Of a stretch of DNA of 64,000 nt, positions 40,703-49,689 are shown in pieces. The notes under the pieces are model-generated. The model ran no database searches, was not told the DNA's origin, and worked only from the letters and a program-made list of their open reading frames with translations. The position numbers were made by a program, and so were the translations under genes. The DNA comes from Pimelobacter simplex (GTDB taxonomy: Bacteria > Actinomycetota > Actinomycetes > Propionibacteriales > Nocardioidaceae): positions 1,302,001 through 1,366,000 of the forward strand of contig NZ_CP096276.1 of assembly GCF_024662235.1 (NCBI RefSeq). The letters are read 5' to 3'. Positions within the stretch are counted from its first letter, which is position 1. Every line of letters starts with the position of its first letter.

Positions 40703-41224
40703 ATGATCAAGCGCCCGGCCGCAGTCGAGCTCGCCTGCTGGCTGCTGTGGTTCCTGGTGGCCGCCGGTCTGCTCGTGTGCGTGCTCGTCGTCGTGCAGCG
40801 CGACCAGCTCGGCTCGGTGTGGTCCCCGATGCAGGTCGGTGACAGCACGGTGCAGCCGGTGGAGTTCGTGCCGGTCATCCTCGTGCTCTACGGCGTGACC
40901 GCGGTGCTCGCCCTCACCCTGATCGCGCTCTACCGCGCCGGGCACAACTGGGCGCGCCACTCGCTGGCCGCCATCGCGGCCGGGATCTTCGTCGTCGCCG
41001 TCGGTACCGTGCGCACCAACCCGCCGACCCTGGTCGACGGCATGGCCATCGCGGCCGCGGTGATCAGCGCGGTGACGCTCGTGTTCGTCTGGCACCCCCA
41101 GAGCCGCGAGTTCGTCCGGACCATGGGCGTGCCGCCCGAGCTGCGCGAGGGCGCTGTCGAGGCTCCCGGCGCTGCTGAGGCCGACCAGGACGCCCCGCGC
41201 GCCGAGGTCCCCACCGACTCTTGA
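40703..41224 (+). CDS. Hypothetical four-TM membrane protein
   Basis: 173 residues with four membrane segments (WLLWFLVAAGLLVCVLVVV, VILVLYGVTAVLALTLIAL, AAIAAGIFVVAVGTV, AIAAAVISAVTLVFVW) and an Ala/Glu-rich cytoplasmic tail. GGAGG lies before the ATG at 40703, so translation here is not leaderless. No assigned function. The stop (41222-41224) overlaps a TTGACC that starts the SOS-type promoter of the next gene. Confidence 0.75.
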   Translation: MIKRPAAVELACWLLWFLVAAGLLVCVLVVVQRDQLGSVWSPMQVGDSTVQPVEFVPVILVLYGVTAVLALTLIALYRAGHNWARHSLAAIAAGIFVVAVGTVRTNPPTLVDGMAIAAAVISAVTLVFVWHPQSREFVRTMGVPPELREGAVEAPGAAEADQDAPRAEVPTDS

Positions 41225-41251
41225 CCTTGTGTCGGAGGGCGGGTGTACCGT
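41221..41251 (+). promoter_or_regulatory. Probable promoter of the HEPN gene
   Basis: TTGACC at 41221-41226 with TGTACC at 41244-41249 (17-base spacer) or TACCGT at 41246-41251. The LexA-type box follows about 10 bases downstream, over the expected transcript start. Confidence 0.5.
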
Positions 41252-41258
41252 CGGAGAC

Positions 41259-41278
41259 GTTCGAACAGATGTTCGAAC
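41259..41278. promoter_or_regulatory. LexA (SOS) box
   Basis: TCGAAC-AGAT-GTTCGA at 41261-41276 is a perfect match to the actinobacterial SOS box, TCGAAC N4 GTTCGA. It is extended to GTTCGAAC on both sides. It lies between the probable promoter and the start of the HEPN gene. Confidence 0.85.
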
Positions 41279-41300
41279 ACGACCCGAAGGAGACCCCGCC

Positions 41301-41765
41301 GTGGCCCCGCACAACGCACCCTTCACGGTCAGCCCGCACAGCCTGCCGGCGACCACCCACAACTACCTCCTGCGCTCGGCGGAGTCGCTGAGCGAGGCGG
41401 TGGCCGCGCGCGACGTCCCGACCCGCTACGCGTGCGCCCACGTCGCCGCGCTGCGCGCCGCGGCCGCGCTGCTCGCCGCCCGGGCCCGCCCGGCCGCCCC
41501 GCCGCGCCGGCGCGGCCAGAAGAACGCCTGGGTCCTGCTCGCCGAGGTGGCCCCCGAGCTCGGTGAGTGGGCGACCTTCTTCGCGGCCGGTGCCGCCAAG
41601 CGGGCCGCCGCCGAGGCGGGCTCGACCCGGGCGGTGACCGAGCGCGAGGCCGACGACCTGGTCCGCGACGCCGACCGCTTCCTGGCCCTGGTCGAGCAGT
41701 CCCTCGGCCTGACCCCCCACCGGCTGCTGGGCGAGCGGCTCGCCGGGCGCGCGGTGGCCGGCTGA
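41301..41765 (+). CDS. SAV_6107-family HEPN domain protein, SOS-controlled
   Basis: 154 residues resembling the SAV_6107 HEPN family. The N-terminal half is helical (TTHNYLLRSAESLSEAVAAR, YACAHVAALRAAAALLAARA) and the C-terminal half carries RDADRFLALVEQSLGL. HEPN proteins are often RNases or nucleotide-binding partners, but a catalytic RxxxxH motif is not obvious here. GTG at 41301 has AAGGAG upstream. The LexA box in its promoter and the DNA polymerase IV gene two genes on place it in the DNA-damage response. Confidence 0.78.
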   Translation: MAPHNAPFTVSPHSLPATTHNYLLRSAESLSEAVAARDVPTRYACAHVAALRAAAALLAARARPAAPPRRRGQKNAWVLLAEVAPELGEWATFFAAGAAKRAAAEAGSTRAVTEREADDLVRDADRFLALVEQSLGLTPHRLLGERLAGRAVAG

Positions 41766-41808
41766 GGGCCGCCCGACGCGTCGGCGGGGTCTGGGGCAGG
41801 GGGATCAG

Positions 41809-41814
41809 TAGTGT
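41809..41814 (+). promoter_or_regulatory. -10 hexamer TAGTGT of the methyltransferase gene
   Basis: TAGTGT, then 7 bases, then the ATG at 41822. The methyltransferase therefore probably has its own leaderless promoter as well as any read-through from the SOS promoter. Confidence 0.5.
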
Positions 41815-41821
41815 TCAGCGC

Positions 41822-42535
41822 ATGGCCTCTCGCGAGCAGCGTGGATCGGTGCGGACCGCGGTCGTCTGGGACGCCCTCGAAGCGGCGCTCTCGGGCGGTC
41901 CGCGCGACGTGGTCGACCTGGGTGGCGGCACCGGCGGGTTCGCCGTACGGCTGGCGGAGTCGGGTCACCGGGTCCGCGTGGTCGACCCGAGCCCGGACGC
42001 GCTGGCGGCGCTGGCGCGCCGCGCGCGCGAGGTCGACCTCGACGTCTCCGGCCTCCAGGGCGATGTCGCCGACCTGGTCGACGTCGTCGGCCCCGGCAGC
42101 GCCGACGTCGTCTTGTGCCACGGCGTCCTCGAGGTCGTCGACCCCGTCCTCGCCCTCGACCGGATCAGCCAGGTCCTGCGCCCCGGCGGCCTGCTCAGCC
42201 TCGTCGTCGGCCAGCGCCACGCCGCCGTCATCACCCGCGCCATGGCCGGCCACTTCCAGCTCGCCCGGACCCTCCTCGACGACCCGGCCCCCGTCGACGC
42301 CCGCACCGGACGCCGCTTCACCGCCCCCGAGATCACCGACCTCCTCGCCGCGGCCGGCTTCGGCGACCTCTCGGTCCACGCGGTCCGGGTCTTCGCCGAC
42401 CTCGTCCCGGCCGCCCTCGTCGACCACGAGCCCGGCGCCGCGGCGGCGCTGGTCGACCTGGAGCGCGCGGTCGCCCAACGCCCCGAGTACCTCCCGCTCG
42501 CCACGCAGCTGCACGTCCTCGCCACCCGGGGCTGA
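41822..42535 (+). CDS. Class I SAM-dependent methyltransferase
   Basis: 237-residue methyltransferase. The SAM-binding motif I is VVDLGGGTGGFAVRLAESGH, motif II is near VRVVDPSPDALAAL, and the post-motif DVVLCHGVLEVVDPVLAL and LRPGGLLSLVVGQRHAAVI fit the Methyltransf_11/25 group. The substrate is unknown. It sits between the SOS-controlled HEPN gene and dinB, an arrangement I recall from other actinobacteria. Confidence 0.85.
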   Translation: MASREQRGSVRTAVVWDALEAALSGGPRDVVDLGGGTGGFAVRLAESGHRVRVVDPSPDALAALARRAREVDLDVSGLQGDVADLVDVVGPGSADVVLCHGVLEVVDPVLALDRISQVLRPGGLLSLVVGQRHAAVITRAMAGHFQLARTLLDDPAPVDARTGRRFTAPEITDLLAAAGFGDLSVHAVRVFADLVPAALVDHEPGAAAALVDLERAVAQRPEYLPLATQLHVLATRG

Positions 42536-42580
42536 GCCCCGCCCCGGCCTCGGGCCCGGCCCTCGTCCGGGGTCGCGCCG

Positions 42581-43846
42581 ATGACCGGGGCCAGCGCCGG
42601 CGACGGCGCCGCGACCGAGCCCGCGTCGGCGCCCGAGCCGGCGCCGGTGCGCTGCCCGATCCTGCACGTCGACATGGACGCCTTCTACGCCTCGGTGATG
42701 ATCCGCGACCGCCCCGAGCTCCAGCACGTCCCGGTCGTGGTCGGCGGCGGCCACCGCGGCGTGGTGCTCTCGGCCAACTACCCGGCGCGGGCCTACGGCA
42801 TCCGCTCGGGCATGTCCGGTACCGAGGCCCAGCGGCTGTGCCCGGGCGCGATCACCGTGCCGCCCGACTTCAGCGTGCTCACGCCGGTGTCCAAGGCGAT
42901 CATGGAGACCTTCCGCACGGTGACCCCCGTGGTCGAGGTGACCTCCCTCGACGAGGCCTTCCTCGACGTACGCGGCGCGGTGCGGCTGTTCGGCCCGCCC
43001 GAGGCGATCGCCGAGCGCATCCGCGCGACCATCCGCGCCGAGCACGGCATCGCCTGCTCGGTCGGCATCGCCGCCTCCGTCTCGGTCGCCAAGCTCGCCA
43101 GTCGCCAGGCCAAGCCCGACGGCGTCCGGGTGATCAGCCCCGACCGGTTCGTGGCCGAGGTCCACCCGCTCGACGTCGGGGTCCTCTACGGCGTCGGCGA
43201 GGCGACCCGGCAGCGCCTGCACCGGATCGGGCTGATCACGGTGGGCGACGTCGCCACGTTCTCGCGCGAGCAGCTGCGCCAGATGCTCGGACGTCACCTC
43301 GGCGGCCACCTCCACGCCCTGGTGTGGGGCCGGGACCGGACCGAGCTCGTCCCCGGCGGCGCCGGCGTCTTCGGCTTCGGCGAGGGCGAGCCCGAGGGCA
43401 GCATGGGTGCCCAGCACACGCTCGCGATCGACCTGCGCGACCGCGCGGCGCTGCGCCGCGAGCTGCTCCGGCTCACTGCCCGGGTCGTGGCCCGGGTCCG
43501 CGGCGCCGGACGCCGGGGGCGCACGGTGACCGTGACGGTGCGGTTCACCGACTTCACGACCGTCCAGCGCTCGCGCACCCTGCCGGAGCCGACCGACATC
43601 ACCCAGGAGGTCTACGCGACCGCCGTACCGCTGCTCGAGGGGCTGCTCGACGACCGCCGCCCCCGCCCGGTCGCGGTCCGCCTGGTCGGCGTCCGGGTCG
43701 AGGGACTGCGCCACCTGCGCCCCGGCGACGGCCGCCAGCTCGCCCTCGGCGAGCGCGACCCGGGCTGGTCCGACGCCGACCGCGCGGTCGACCGGGCCAC
43801 CGACCGCTTCGGTCACGCGGCCGTACGACGGGCCAGCCTGCTCTGA
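42581..43846 (+). CDS. dinB: DNA polymerase IV (Y-family translesion polymerase)
   Basis: 421-residue Y-family polymerase. The catalytic aspartates are in ILHVDMDAFYASV and VTSLDEAFLDV (SLDEA), and the steric and primer-grip regions are VVLSANYPARAYGIRSGM and CSVGIAASVSVAKLASRQAK. Helix-hairpin-helix LYGVGEATRQRLHRIGLITV and a little-finger domain follow. The protein ends at RRASLL without an obvious clamp-binding peptide. The start at 42581 gives a Pro/Ala-rich 25-residue lead; a later start is possible. It lies in the SOS neighbourhood. Confidence 0.92.
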   Translation: MTGASAGDGAATEPASAPEPAPVRCPILHVDMDAFYASVMIRDRPELQHVPVVVGGGHRGVVLSANYPARAYGIRSGMSGTEAQRLCPGAITVPPDFSVLTPVSKAIMETFRTVTPVVEVTSLDEAFLDVRGAVRLFGPPEAIAERIRATIRAEHGIACSVGIAASVSVAKLASRQAKPDGVRVISPDRFVAEVHPLDVGVLYGVGEATRQRLHRIGLITVGDVATFSREQLRQMLGRHLGGHLHALVWGRDRTELVPGGAGVFGFGEGEPEGSMGAQHTLAIDLRDRAALRRELLRLTARVVARVRGAGRRGRTVTVTVRFTDFTTVQRSRTLPEPTDITQEVYATAVPLLEGLLDDRRPRPVAVRLVGVRVEGLRHLRPGDGRQLALGERDPGWSDADRAVDRATDRFGHAAVRRASLL

Positions 43847-43954
43847 TCGGGACCGGCAATTTCGGGGGAGCCCTACCACCGCTGGACCCGGCTGCCTACA
43901 CTTGGAGGAAGTCAACGGCGGAGCCATTCCGCCTCGCATGTGTCGGAGGAGCCG

Positions 43955-44410
43955 GTGCCACTCTCGGAAGAGGAGCTGCGTCTGCTGGAGCAGATGGAGC
44001 GCGCCCTCAGCGAGGAAGACCCGAAGTTCGCCTCCACCCTGCGCGGAACCACCTTGCGCCAGGCGGCTCGCCGCCGCGCGATCCTCGCCGGCGTCGTCTT
44101 CGCCGTCGGTGTCGCGGTGATGATGGGCGGTGCCGTCAGCGGCTACTGGCCCGTCGGCGTGGCCGGCTTCGTGATCATGCTGGCCTCGGCCACCCTGCTG
44201 CTGAGCTCCGTACGCGGCCAGCGCGGCGGCGCCGCAGCCCCCTCGGTCTCCTCGCACCCCTCCGGCTTCGGCGTGATCGACGGTGGCCGACGCCACCACC
44301 ACGGTCGCGGCGGCCACGGTCACAACCGTGGCGGCGGCCGGTCCTCGTCGGGGTTCATGGACAACCTCCAGGCGCGCTGGCGCCGGCGCCGCGACGGCGG
44401 CGGCTACTGA
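43955..44410 (+). CDS. DUF3040 family membrane protein
   Basis: 151 residues. The family opening PLSEEELRLLEQMERALSEE and DPKFASTLRG is followed by two membrane segments (AILAGVVFAVGVAVMMGG, GVAGFVIMLASATLLLSS) and a His/Gly/Arg-rich tail. GTG at 43955 is chosen because GGAGGAG lies 5 bases upstream and relatives begin with MPLSE. In mycobacteria the homologue Rv2169c also lies just outside the mra cluster. Function unknown. Confidence 0.85.
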   Translation: MPLSEEELRLLEQMERALSEEDPKFASTLRGTTLRQAARRRAILAGVVFAVGVAVMMGGAVSGYWPVGVAGFVIMLASATLLLSSVRGQRGGAAAPSVSSHPSGFGVIDGGRRHHHGRGGHGHNRGGGRSSSGFMDNLQARWRRRRDGGGY

Positions 44411-44630
44411 GCCCTCCGGCTCGCCGCCTCACACCCCACCGCCTCACCGCCCGCCGGGCAGCCCGGCAGCCCGGCAGTCCGCCGCCCCGCCCAGAGCGCG
44501 CCGCCGCCCCCGAGCGCGGAGGGCGCTGAGCTCAGCCGCGCTGCCGGTCTAGGCCGGGCACGCCCGGCCCGTCCGGCGTGCCCGGCGTGCCCGGCGTGCC
44601 CGGCGTGAGGCCGCCGGACCGCCGTCAGCC
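44411..44630. other. Convergent intergenic region with terminator hairpin and short tandem repeat
   Basis: 220 bases between the convergent DUF3040 and transglutaminase genes. It contains a hairpin, GGCCGGG (44552-44558) with CCCGGCC (44563-44569), that may serve as terminator. A 9-base tandem repeat, CCGGCGTGC, has three full units and one partial at 44573-44607. I see no gene. Confidence 0.6.
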
Positions 44631-47000
44631 TCAGCGCCGGAGCAGCGCCTGCCACACCGACCGCGGCACCCAGACCGCCCGCCGCCGCGCCCGCGGCGTG
44701 ACCCCTGCCTCGAGCGAGGCGACGACCAGGACGGCGTCGGTGGCCAGGGAGGTGTCGGCGCGCTCGAGGGTGGCGACGGCGCCGGGGCGCGCGTAGCGGG
44801 CGTGCTCGACGCGGCGGACGAGCCGGTCGAGGGCGTCGGTGGCGTCGGGGGCGACCTCGGGGCCGGTCCGGGGGCGTTCGGGACGCCGGTCCGGGTCGGT
44901 GGTGGGGTCGGCGAGGTGGTCGACGAGGACGGTGCTGACCTCGCGGGGGGAGCGGCCGTCGGTCCAGGGGATGCCGAGGTCGCGGGCGGTGGCGCGCAGC
45001 TCGGCCCAGGCCTGGTCCGGGTCGCCGGAGGCGAGGCGGTGCTGCCGGTCGCGACGGCGTACGGCGCGCGGGCCGCCGAGGGCGCCCGCGGCGAGCAGCA
45101 GCACCAGGAGGCTGATGCCGCCGCCGATGAGGACCGGCGTCGGGATGCCCTGGTCCTGGCCGGCGCCGTCGGCGCCGGTGTCGCGCTCGGGCCGCGGCTT
45201 GGCGCTGGGCCGCTGGTTGGGGCCGACGGTGGTGGTGCCGCCCGAGGGAGCCTGGCTGCTGGACGACGGCAGGTCGGTCGGGTCCACGCCGCTGCCCGCG
45301 ACCGGTACCCGGCTGTAGGCCGGCACGTCCTCGACGCGTCCGCTCGGGGTCGGCTCGAAGCGGACCCAGCCGGCGCCGGCGAAGTACAGCTCGGGCCAGG
45401 CGTGGAGGTCGTGGCTGCTGTACTCCCACACGCCGGCGTCGATCTCGGTCGGCTCCAGGAAGCCGACCGCGACCCGGGCGGGGATGCCGAGGGTGCGCGC
45501 CATCACGGCCATGGCGGAGGCGTACTGCTCGCAGTAGCCGACCCGGCCGTCGCGGGCCAGGAAGGTCGCGAGGGTCTCGTTGCCGGTGCCGTCGGGGGCG
45601 CGGCGCAGGTCGTAGGTGAAGCCGCCGTCCTGGCGGAACCAGCGCTGCAGCAGCAGCGCGCGCTCGTAGTCGTCGCGGGCGGGCTCGGTGACGCTGTCGG
45701 CGAGGTTGCGCACGATCGGGGGCACGGTGCCGGGCACGCGGAGCAGCTCGGGAGGGACGTCGTTGGGCTGGGGGTCGCCGAAGAAGCGGCCGTCGGTGCC
45801 GTAGTCCGGGTCGATCCCGGTCATCGTGTAGTCGAGGCCCTGGGTGGTGAGCCCGTTGTCGGCGGCGAGGAAGTCCATCGTCGTGGGGTCGAAGCGCCAG
45901 TCGCCCTCGGCGTCGACGGCCGCGGCCGGGAACTGGGTGGGCAGCCAGGTCGAGTCGAAGGCGTCGGTGATGGAGACGTCGTAGTCGTAGGTCGTCGTGG
46001 GTACGTCGGGGGAGAGCCCCTGCGGGCGGGGGAGCGCACCGTCGGCGACGTCATTGCTCGCCACGTCGCGGTCGCCGCTGCTCCACTCGTCGCCGGTGTA
46101 GCGGTTGAGCACCGACACCCGCAGGTACGACGGCGCCGGGTCGTCCGTGCTGATCCGGATCAGCGGCACGTCCCGCCCGCGCTCCAGGTCGCGGCGCATG
46201 TCGGCGATGGGCTTGCGGATCCGGATGTCGCCGTCGCCGCTCCCGGTCCCGAGGTCGAGGACGTCGACCGCCAGGACCGGCACGAAGGTGGGCACGACGA
46301 GCGCGAGGGCGGTGGCGGTGACGCCGATCCGCCCGGCGCCGGCGCGCATCGCCTCGCGCAGCGGGTTGCCGTGGCGCCACAGGGTGTCGTCCTCGGGGCC
46401 GACGGTGCGACCCCAGCGCAGCAGGTGGTCGCGCGACTCGAGGTGGAGCAGCACGAGGAAGCCGGCCGCCGCGGCGGCGAAGCTGCCCCAGCCGGGGCCG
46501 GAGTCGAGCAGTCCGCTGGGCACCGAGTAGACGGCGAGCAGGACCAGTCCGGCGATCGGCACCCGGTGGTAGGTGCAGGCGATGATGTCGACGAGCACGA
46601 TGAACAGCGCGCCGAGCACGACCAGGAGCGGCCAGACCGGCGGGACGCTGGCGCTGATCGGGGCGGCGTACTGGCGGGCGGAGTCGAGGGAGGTCTCGAC
46701 CGCGTGCCACAGCTCGGTGCCCGCCCCGCCCAGGGGCAGCAGGGCGCCGGTGATCTCGCGGGTGACCAGGACGGTGCCGAGGAGCACCTGGGCGAGCGCG
46801 GTGACCCAGCGCGGCGCGCCGACCCAGCGCAGGACGGCGCCGAGCAGGGCGACGAGGACGGCGAGCACGGCGAGCGGTCCGAGATAGCTGCCGCGCTCGA
46901 CGACGAAGCCGTGCCACGAGGTCAGTGCCGCCCAGGCGGTGAGCGCGGCGACGACGCTGACCAGCAGCGTGGGGCCGATCGGCCCGCGGTGCCGGCTCAT
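44631..47000 (-). CDS. TgpA-like transglutaminase membrane protein (DUF3488/transglutaminase-like)
   Basis: 789 residues. The N-terminal part has six or so membrane helices (DUF3488), and an outer transglutaminase-like domain is at about residues 420-560 with the catalytic Cys in VGYCEQYASAMAVMARTLG, His in SSHDLHAWPELYF and Asp nearby. A Ser/Thr/Pro linker, one more membrane helix (PVLIGGGISLLVLLLAAGAL) and a cytoplasmic DUF4129-like tail follow. It is the last gene of a MoxR-DUF58-TgpA operon; its ATG overlaps the DUF58 stop. Family members are thought to process surface proteins or peptides. Confidence 0.88.
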   Translation of the reverse strand: MSRHRGPIGPTLLVSVVAALTAWAALTSWHGFVVERGSYLGPLAVLAVLVALLGAVLRWVGAPRWVTALAQVLLGTVLVTREITGALLPLGGAGTELWHAVETSLDSARQYAAPISASVPPVWPLLVVLGALFIVLVDIIACTYHRVPIAGLVLLAVYSVPSGLLDSGPGWGSFAAAAAGFLVLLHLESRDHLLRWGRTVGPEDDTLWRHGNPLREAMRAGAGRIGVTATALALVVPTFVPVLAVDVLDLGTGSGDGDIRIRKPIADMRRDLERGRDVPLIRISTDDPAPSYLRVSVLNRYTGDEWSSGDRDVASNDVADGALPRPQGLSPDVPTTTYDYDVSITDAFDSTWLPTQFPAAAVDAEGDWRFDPTTMDFLAADNGLTTQGLDYTMTGIDPDYGTDGRFFGDPQPNDVPPELLRVPGTVPPIVRNLADSVTEPARDDYERALLLQRWFRQDGGFTYDLRRAPDGTGNETLATFLARDGRVGYCEQYASAMAVMARTLGIPARVAVGFLEPTEIDAGVWEYSSHDLHAWPELYFAGAGWVRFEPTPSGRVEDVPAYSRVPVAGSGVDPTDLPSSSSQAPSGGTTTVGPNQRPSAKPRPERDTGADGAGQDQGIPTPVLIGGGISLLVLLLAAGALGGPRAVRRRDRQHRLASGDPDQAWAELRATARDLGIPWTDGRSPREVSTVLVDHLADPTTDPDRRPERPRTGPEVAPDATDALDRLVRRVEHARYARPGAVATLERADTSLATDAVLVVASLEAGVTPRARRRAVWVPRSVWQALLRR

Positions 47001-48223
47001 CGGGCACCCCCTCCGCGGACGGGGGAGCGGCCGAGGTCGCGCCAGGCGGTGTCGAGGCTGTCACGCGGGCCGAGCCCGGTCGCGCGCCACGACATCGAGA
47101 GCAGGGGAGCGGCGGCCGCGGCGGGCCCGGGGCCGACCCGGGACGGCGACCACTGCTCGACGTCGAGGACCAGCGCGAGCGCGGTCCCGGCGTCGTGACG
47201 GATGCGGCGCAGCGACGCGGTGTCGTTGGGCAGGAAGCCCCCGAGCACGGCGACGACCACGCCCCCGCGGGCCTGCTCGCCGGACCAGCCGACCTCGAGC
47301 GTGGCCCGGTGGCTGAGGTCGAGCACGGCGAGCCGCTCCAGCGCCTCCTCGGCGCCGTCGGCGGCCGCGCCGTCGGCCGTCGCCAGGCGTACGGCGTACC
47401 CGTGCTGCTCGAGGTGGACCGCGACGGACGCGGCGGTGATGATCGCGGCCTCCAGGCTGGAGGCGGGTCCCTGGCCGCGGTGGGCCAGGTTGCGGTTGTC
47501 GAGCAGGACCGTCGCGTGCGCCTCCCAGGGCTGCTCCTCGCGGCGCACCATCAGCTCGCCGATCCGCGCCGAGCTGCGCCAGTGGACCCGGCGCAGGTCG
47601 TCGCCGCGGCGGTACTCGCGCACGCTGACGTCCTCGGACGAGCCCGATGCGAACGCCTGCGGCCGGTGCTCTCCGGCGCCCTGCCAGCCACCCGACAGCG
47701 GGATCGACGGCAGCGGTACGACGCGTGGCGTGACCGTCAGCTGGGCGGTCGTGCCGATCGCCCGGCGCCGCTCGACCAGGCCGAACGGGTCGACCAGCCG
47801 CGCGACGAGCGGGCCCACGACGTAGCGGCCGCGGATGTCGGAGCGCACCGGGTACGACACGGTCCGCTCCCACTGCCCGCCCAGACCCTGGAGCACGAAG
47901 CGGGCCCGGCCGCCGAGCGCGTAGGGGAGCGTGTCCTCGATGAGGAGGGCGCCGTCGGAGCGCTTGCGCTCGCTGGCGATCGTCAGGTCGATCCGTGCGG
48001 ACTCACCCGCGCGCAGGAGCCGTGGCCAGACGGTCCGGCTGACCGTGGGGTCGTGCTTGCGGCGCGAGACCACCAGCGCGGCCAGCAGCGGCAGCGTCGC
48101 GATCAGCACGCCCACCCGGGTCAGCGCCGGCTGGCCGAAGACGACCGCGCACAGGATCGCGGTGATCCCCGCCGCGACGAACGCGCGGCCGCGGAGCGTC
48201 AGGGACGACAGGGCACGGCGCAC
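46997..48223 (-). CDS. DUF58 domain protein
   Basis: 408 residues. Two N-terminal membrane helices (AFVAAGITAILCAVVFGQ, GVLIATLPLLAALVVS) precede a beta-rich region and the DUF58 core, SSEDVSVREYRRGDDLRRVH with WRSSARIGELMVRREE, a von Willebrand A-like fold. DUF58 proteins pair with MoxR ATPases. GTG at 48223 follows the moxR stop by 16 bases. It is translationally coupled to the transglutaminase gene. Confidence 0.88.
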   Translation of the reverse strand: MRRALSSLTLRGRAFVAAGITAILCAVVFGQPALTRVGVLIATLPLLAALVVSRRKHDPTVSRTVWPRLLRAGESARIDLTIASERKRSDGALLIEDTLPYALGGRARFVLQGLGGQWERTVSYPVRSDIRGRYVVGPLVARLVDPFGLVERRRAIGTTAQLTVTPRVVPLPSIPLSGGWQGAGEHRPQAFASGSSEDVSVREYRRGDDLRRVHWRSSARIGELMVRREEQPWEAHATVLLDNRNLAHRGQGPASSLEAAIITAASVAVHLEQHGYAVRLATADGAAADGAEEALERLAVLDLSHRATLEVGWSGEQARGGVVVAVLGGFLPNDTASLRRIRHDAGTALALVLDVEQWSPSRVGPGPAAAAAPLLSMSWRATGLGPRDSLDTAWRDLGRSPVRGGGAR

Positions 48224-48239
48224 GGACCGGGACCTCCCC

Positions 48240-49244
<1,005 letters not shown>

Positions 49245-49294
49245 CCTTCTCCTGCGGCTACGGGCTTCCCGGCGGTGGTGCCGGGGTGGAGCAA

Positions 49295-49300
49295 ACCCTA
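49295..49300 (-). promoter_or_regulatory. Probable -10 hexamer TAGGGT of the moxR operon
   Basis: Reverse-strand TAGGGT about 50 bases before the ATG at 49244. This gives a short leader that contains the AGGAG ribosome binding site. Confidence 0.45.
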
Positions 49301-49339
49301 GATCAGCGTGCCCAACTCGGGGGCTGCTGTCACCTACCT

Positions 49340-49450
49340 CGCGGGTGCCGGGGCGAAGTGCGGGGGTTGCTGGTCCGACGCGCGCGGGTTGCGGAGGCAA
49401 CCGCCGTCCCTCGCCGCAGCAACTCCCGCACCTCGTCCCAGCGACCCGCG
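49340..49450. other. Large imperfect hairpin upstream of the mra cluster
   Basis: The left arm 49340-49372 and right arm 49417-49450 pair along about 33 positions with one bulge and four wobble or mismatch positions. Between them a smaller perfect hairpin, GGTTGC (49387-49392) and GCAACC (49397-49402), is nested. It lies upstream of the called promoters of both moxR and mraZ, so it is not in either leader. Confidence 0.6.
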
Positions 49451-49505
49451 CACCTCGTGGGGTGGGGCGGGCGCCACGCCCGGGCGGCATTTCTCCCCAC
49501 CGGCG

Positions 49506-49532
49506 CTCCACTTCTCCTCCACCCCGCTCCAC
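49506..49532 (-). promoter_or_regulatory. Second, reverse-oriented array of MraZ-like boxes
   Basis: CTCCAC at 49506, 49517 and 49527 (GTGGAG on the reverse strand) repeats at 11- and 10-base spacing, close to the unit length of the main MraZ operator about 85 bases away. Confidence 0.4.
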
Positions 49533-49610
49533 CAGCGCGTTCAGGCGTCTGACCTGCGGGTTTTCGGGCGCGGGGGAGCGACACGACTGCCGAAACGGGG
49601 TGTTCGGTGG

Positions 49611-49656
49611 TTGACGGTGGAGGAAAGTGGAGTACTGTGGGGGAAAGTGGAGGAAA
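49611..49656 (+). promoter_or_regulatory. mraZ promoter and four-unit MraZ operator
   Basis: Four head-to-tail 10-bp units, GTGGAGGAAA, GTGGAGTACT, GTGGGGGAAA and GTGGAGGAAA, run from 49617 to 49656. TTGACG (49611-49616) and TACTGT (49633-49638), spaced 16 bases apart, form a promoter whose spacer and -10 are within the units. MraZ is known to bind such direct repeats upstream of its own operon. Confidence 0.85.
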
Positions 49657-49689
49657 GGTGATCCACGTCGACCGGCTGGGGGGTGCCCG

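Larger units (their letters stand above)
49245..49689. other. Divergent moxR/mraZ regulatory region
   Basis: 445 bases without a credible gene. From left to right it holds the probable moxR -10 hexamer (reverse TAGGGT, 49295-49300), a large imperfect hairpin (49340-49450), three reverse-oriented GTGGAG boxes (49506-49532), and the mraZ promoter inside four 10-bp direct repeats (49611-49656). Confidence 0.7.

Noticed and set aside
41244..41278. LexA box as the controller of the whole HEPN-methyltransferase-dinB group
   Set aside because: The methyltransferase gene has its own TAGTGT hexamer 7 bases before its ATG, so only the HEPN gene is assigned directly to the box.
49334..49522. 62-residue reverse-strand reading frame inside the mraZ upstream region
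   Set aside because: It reads through the hairpin and the GTGGAG boxes, is of low complexity, and lacks a ribosome binding site.
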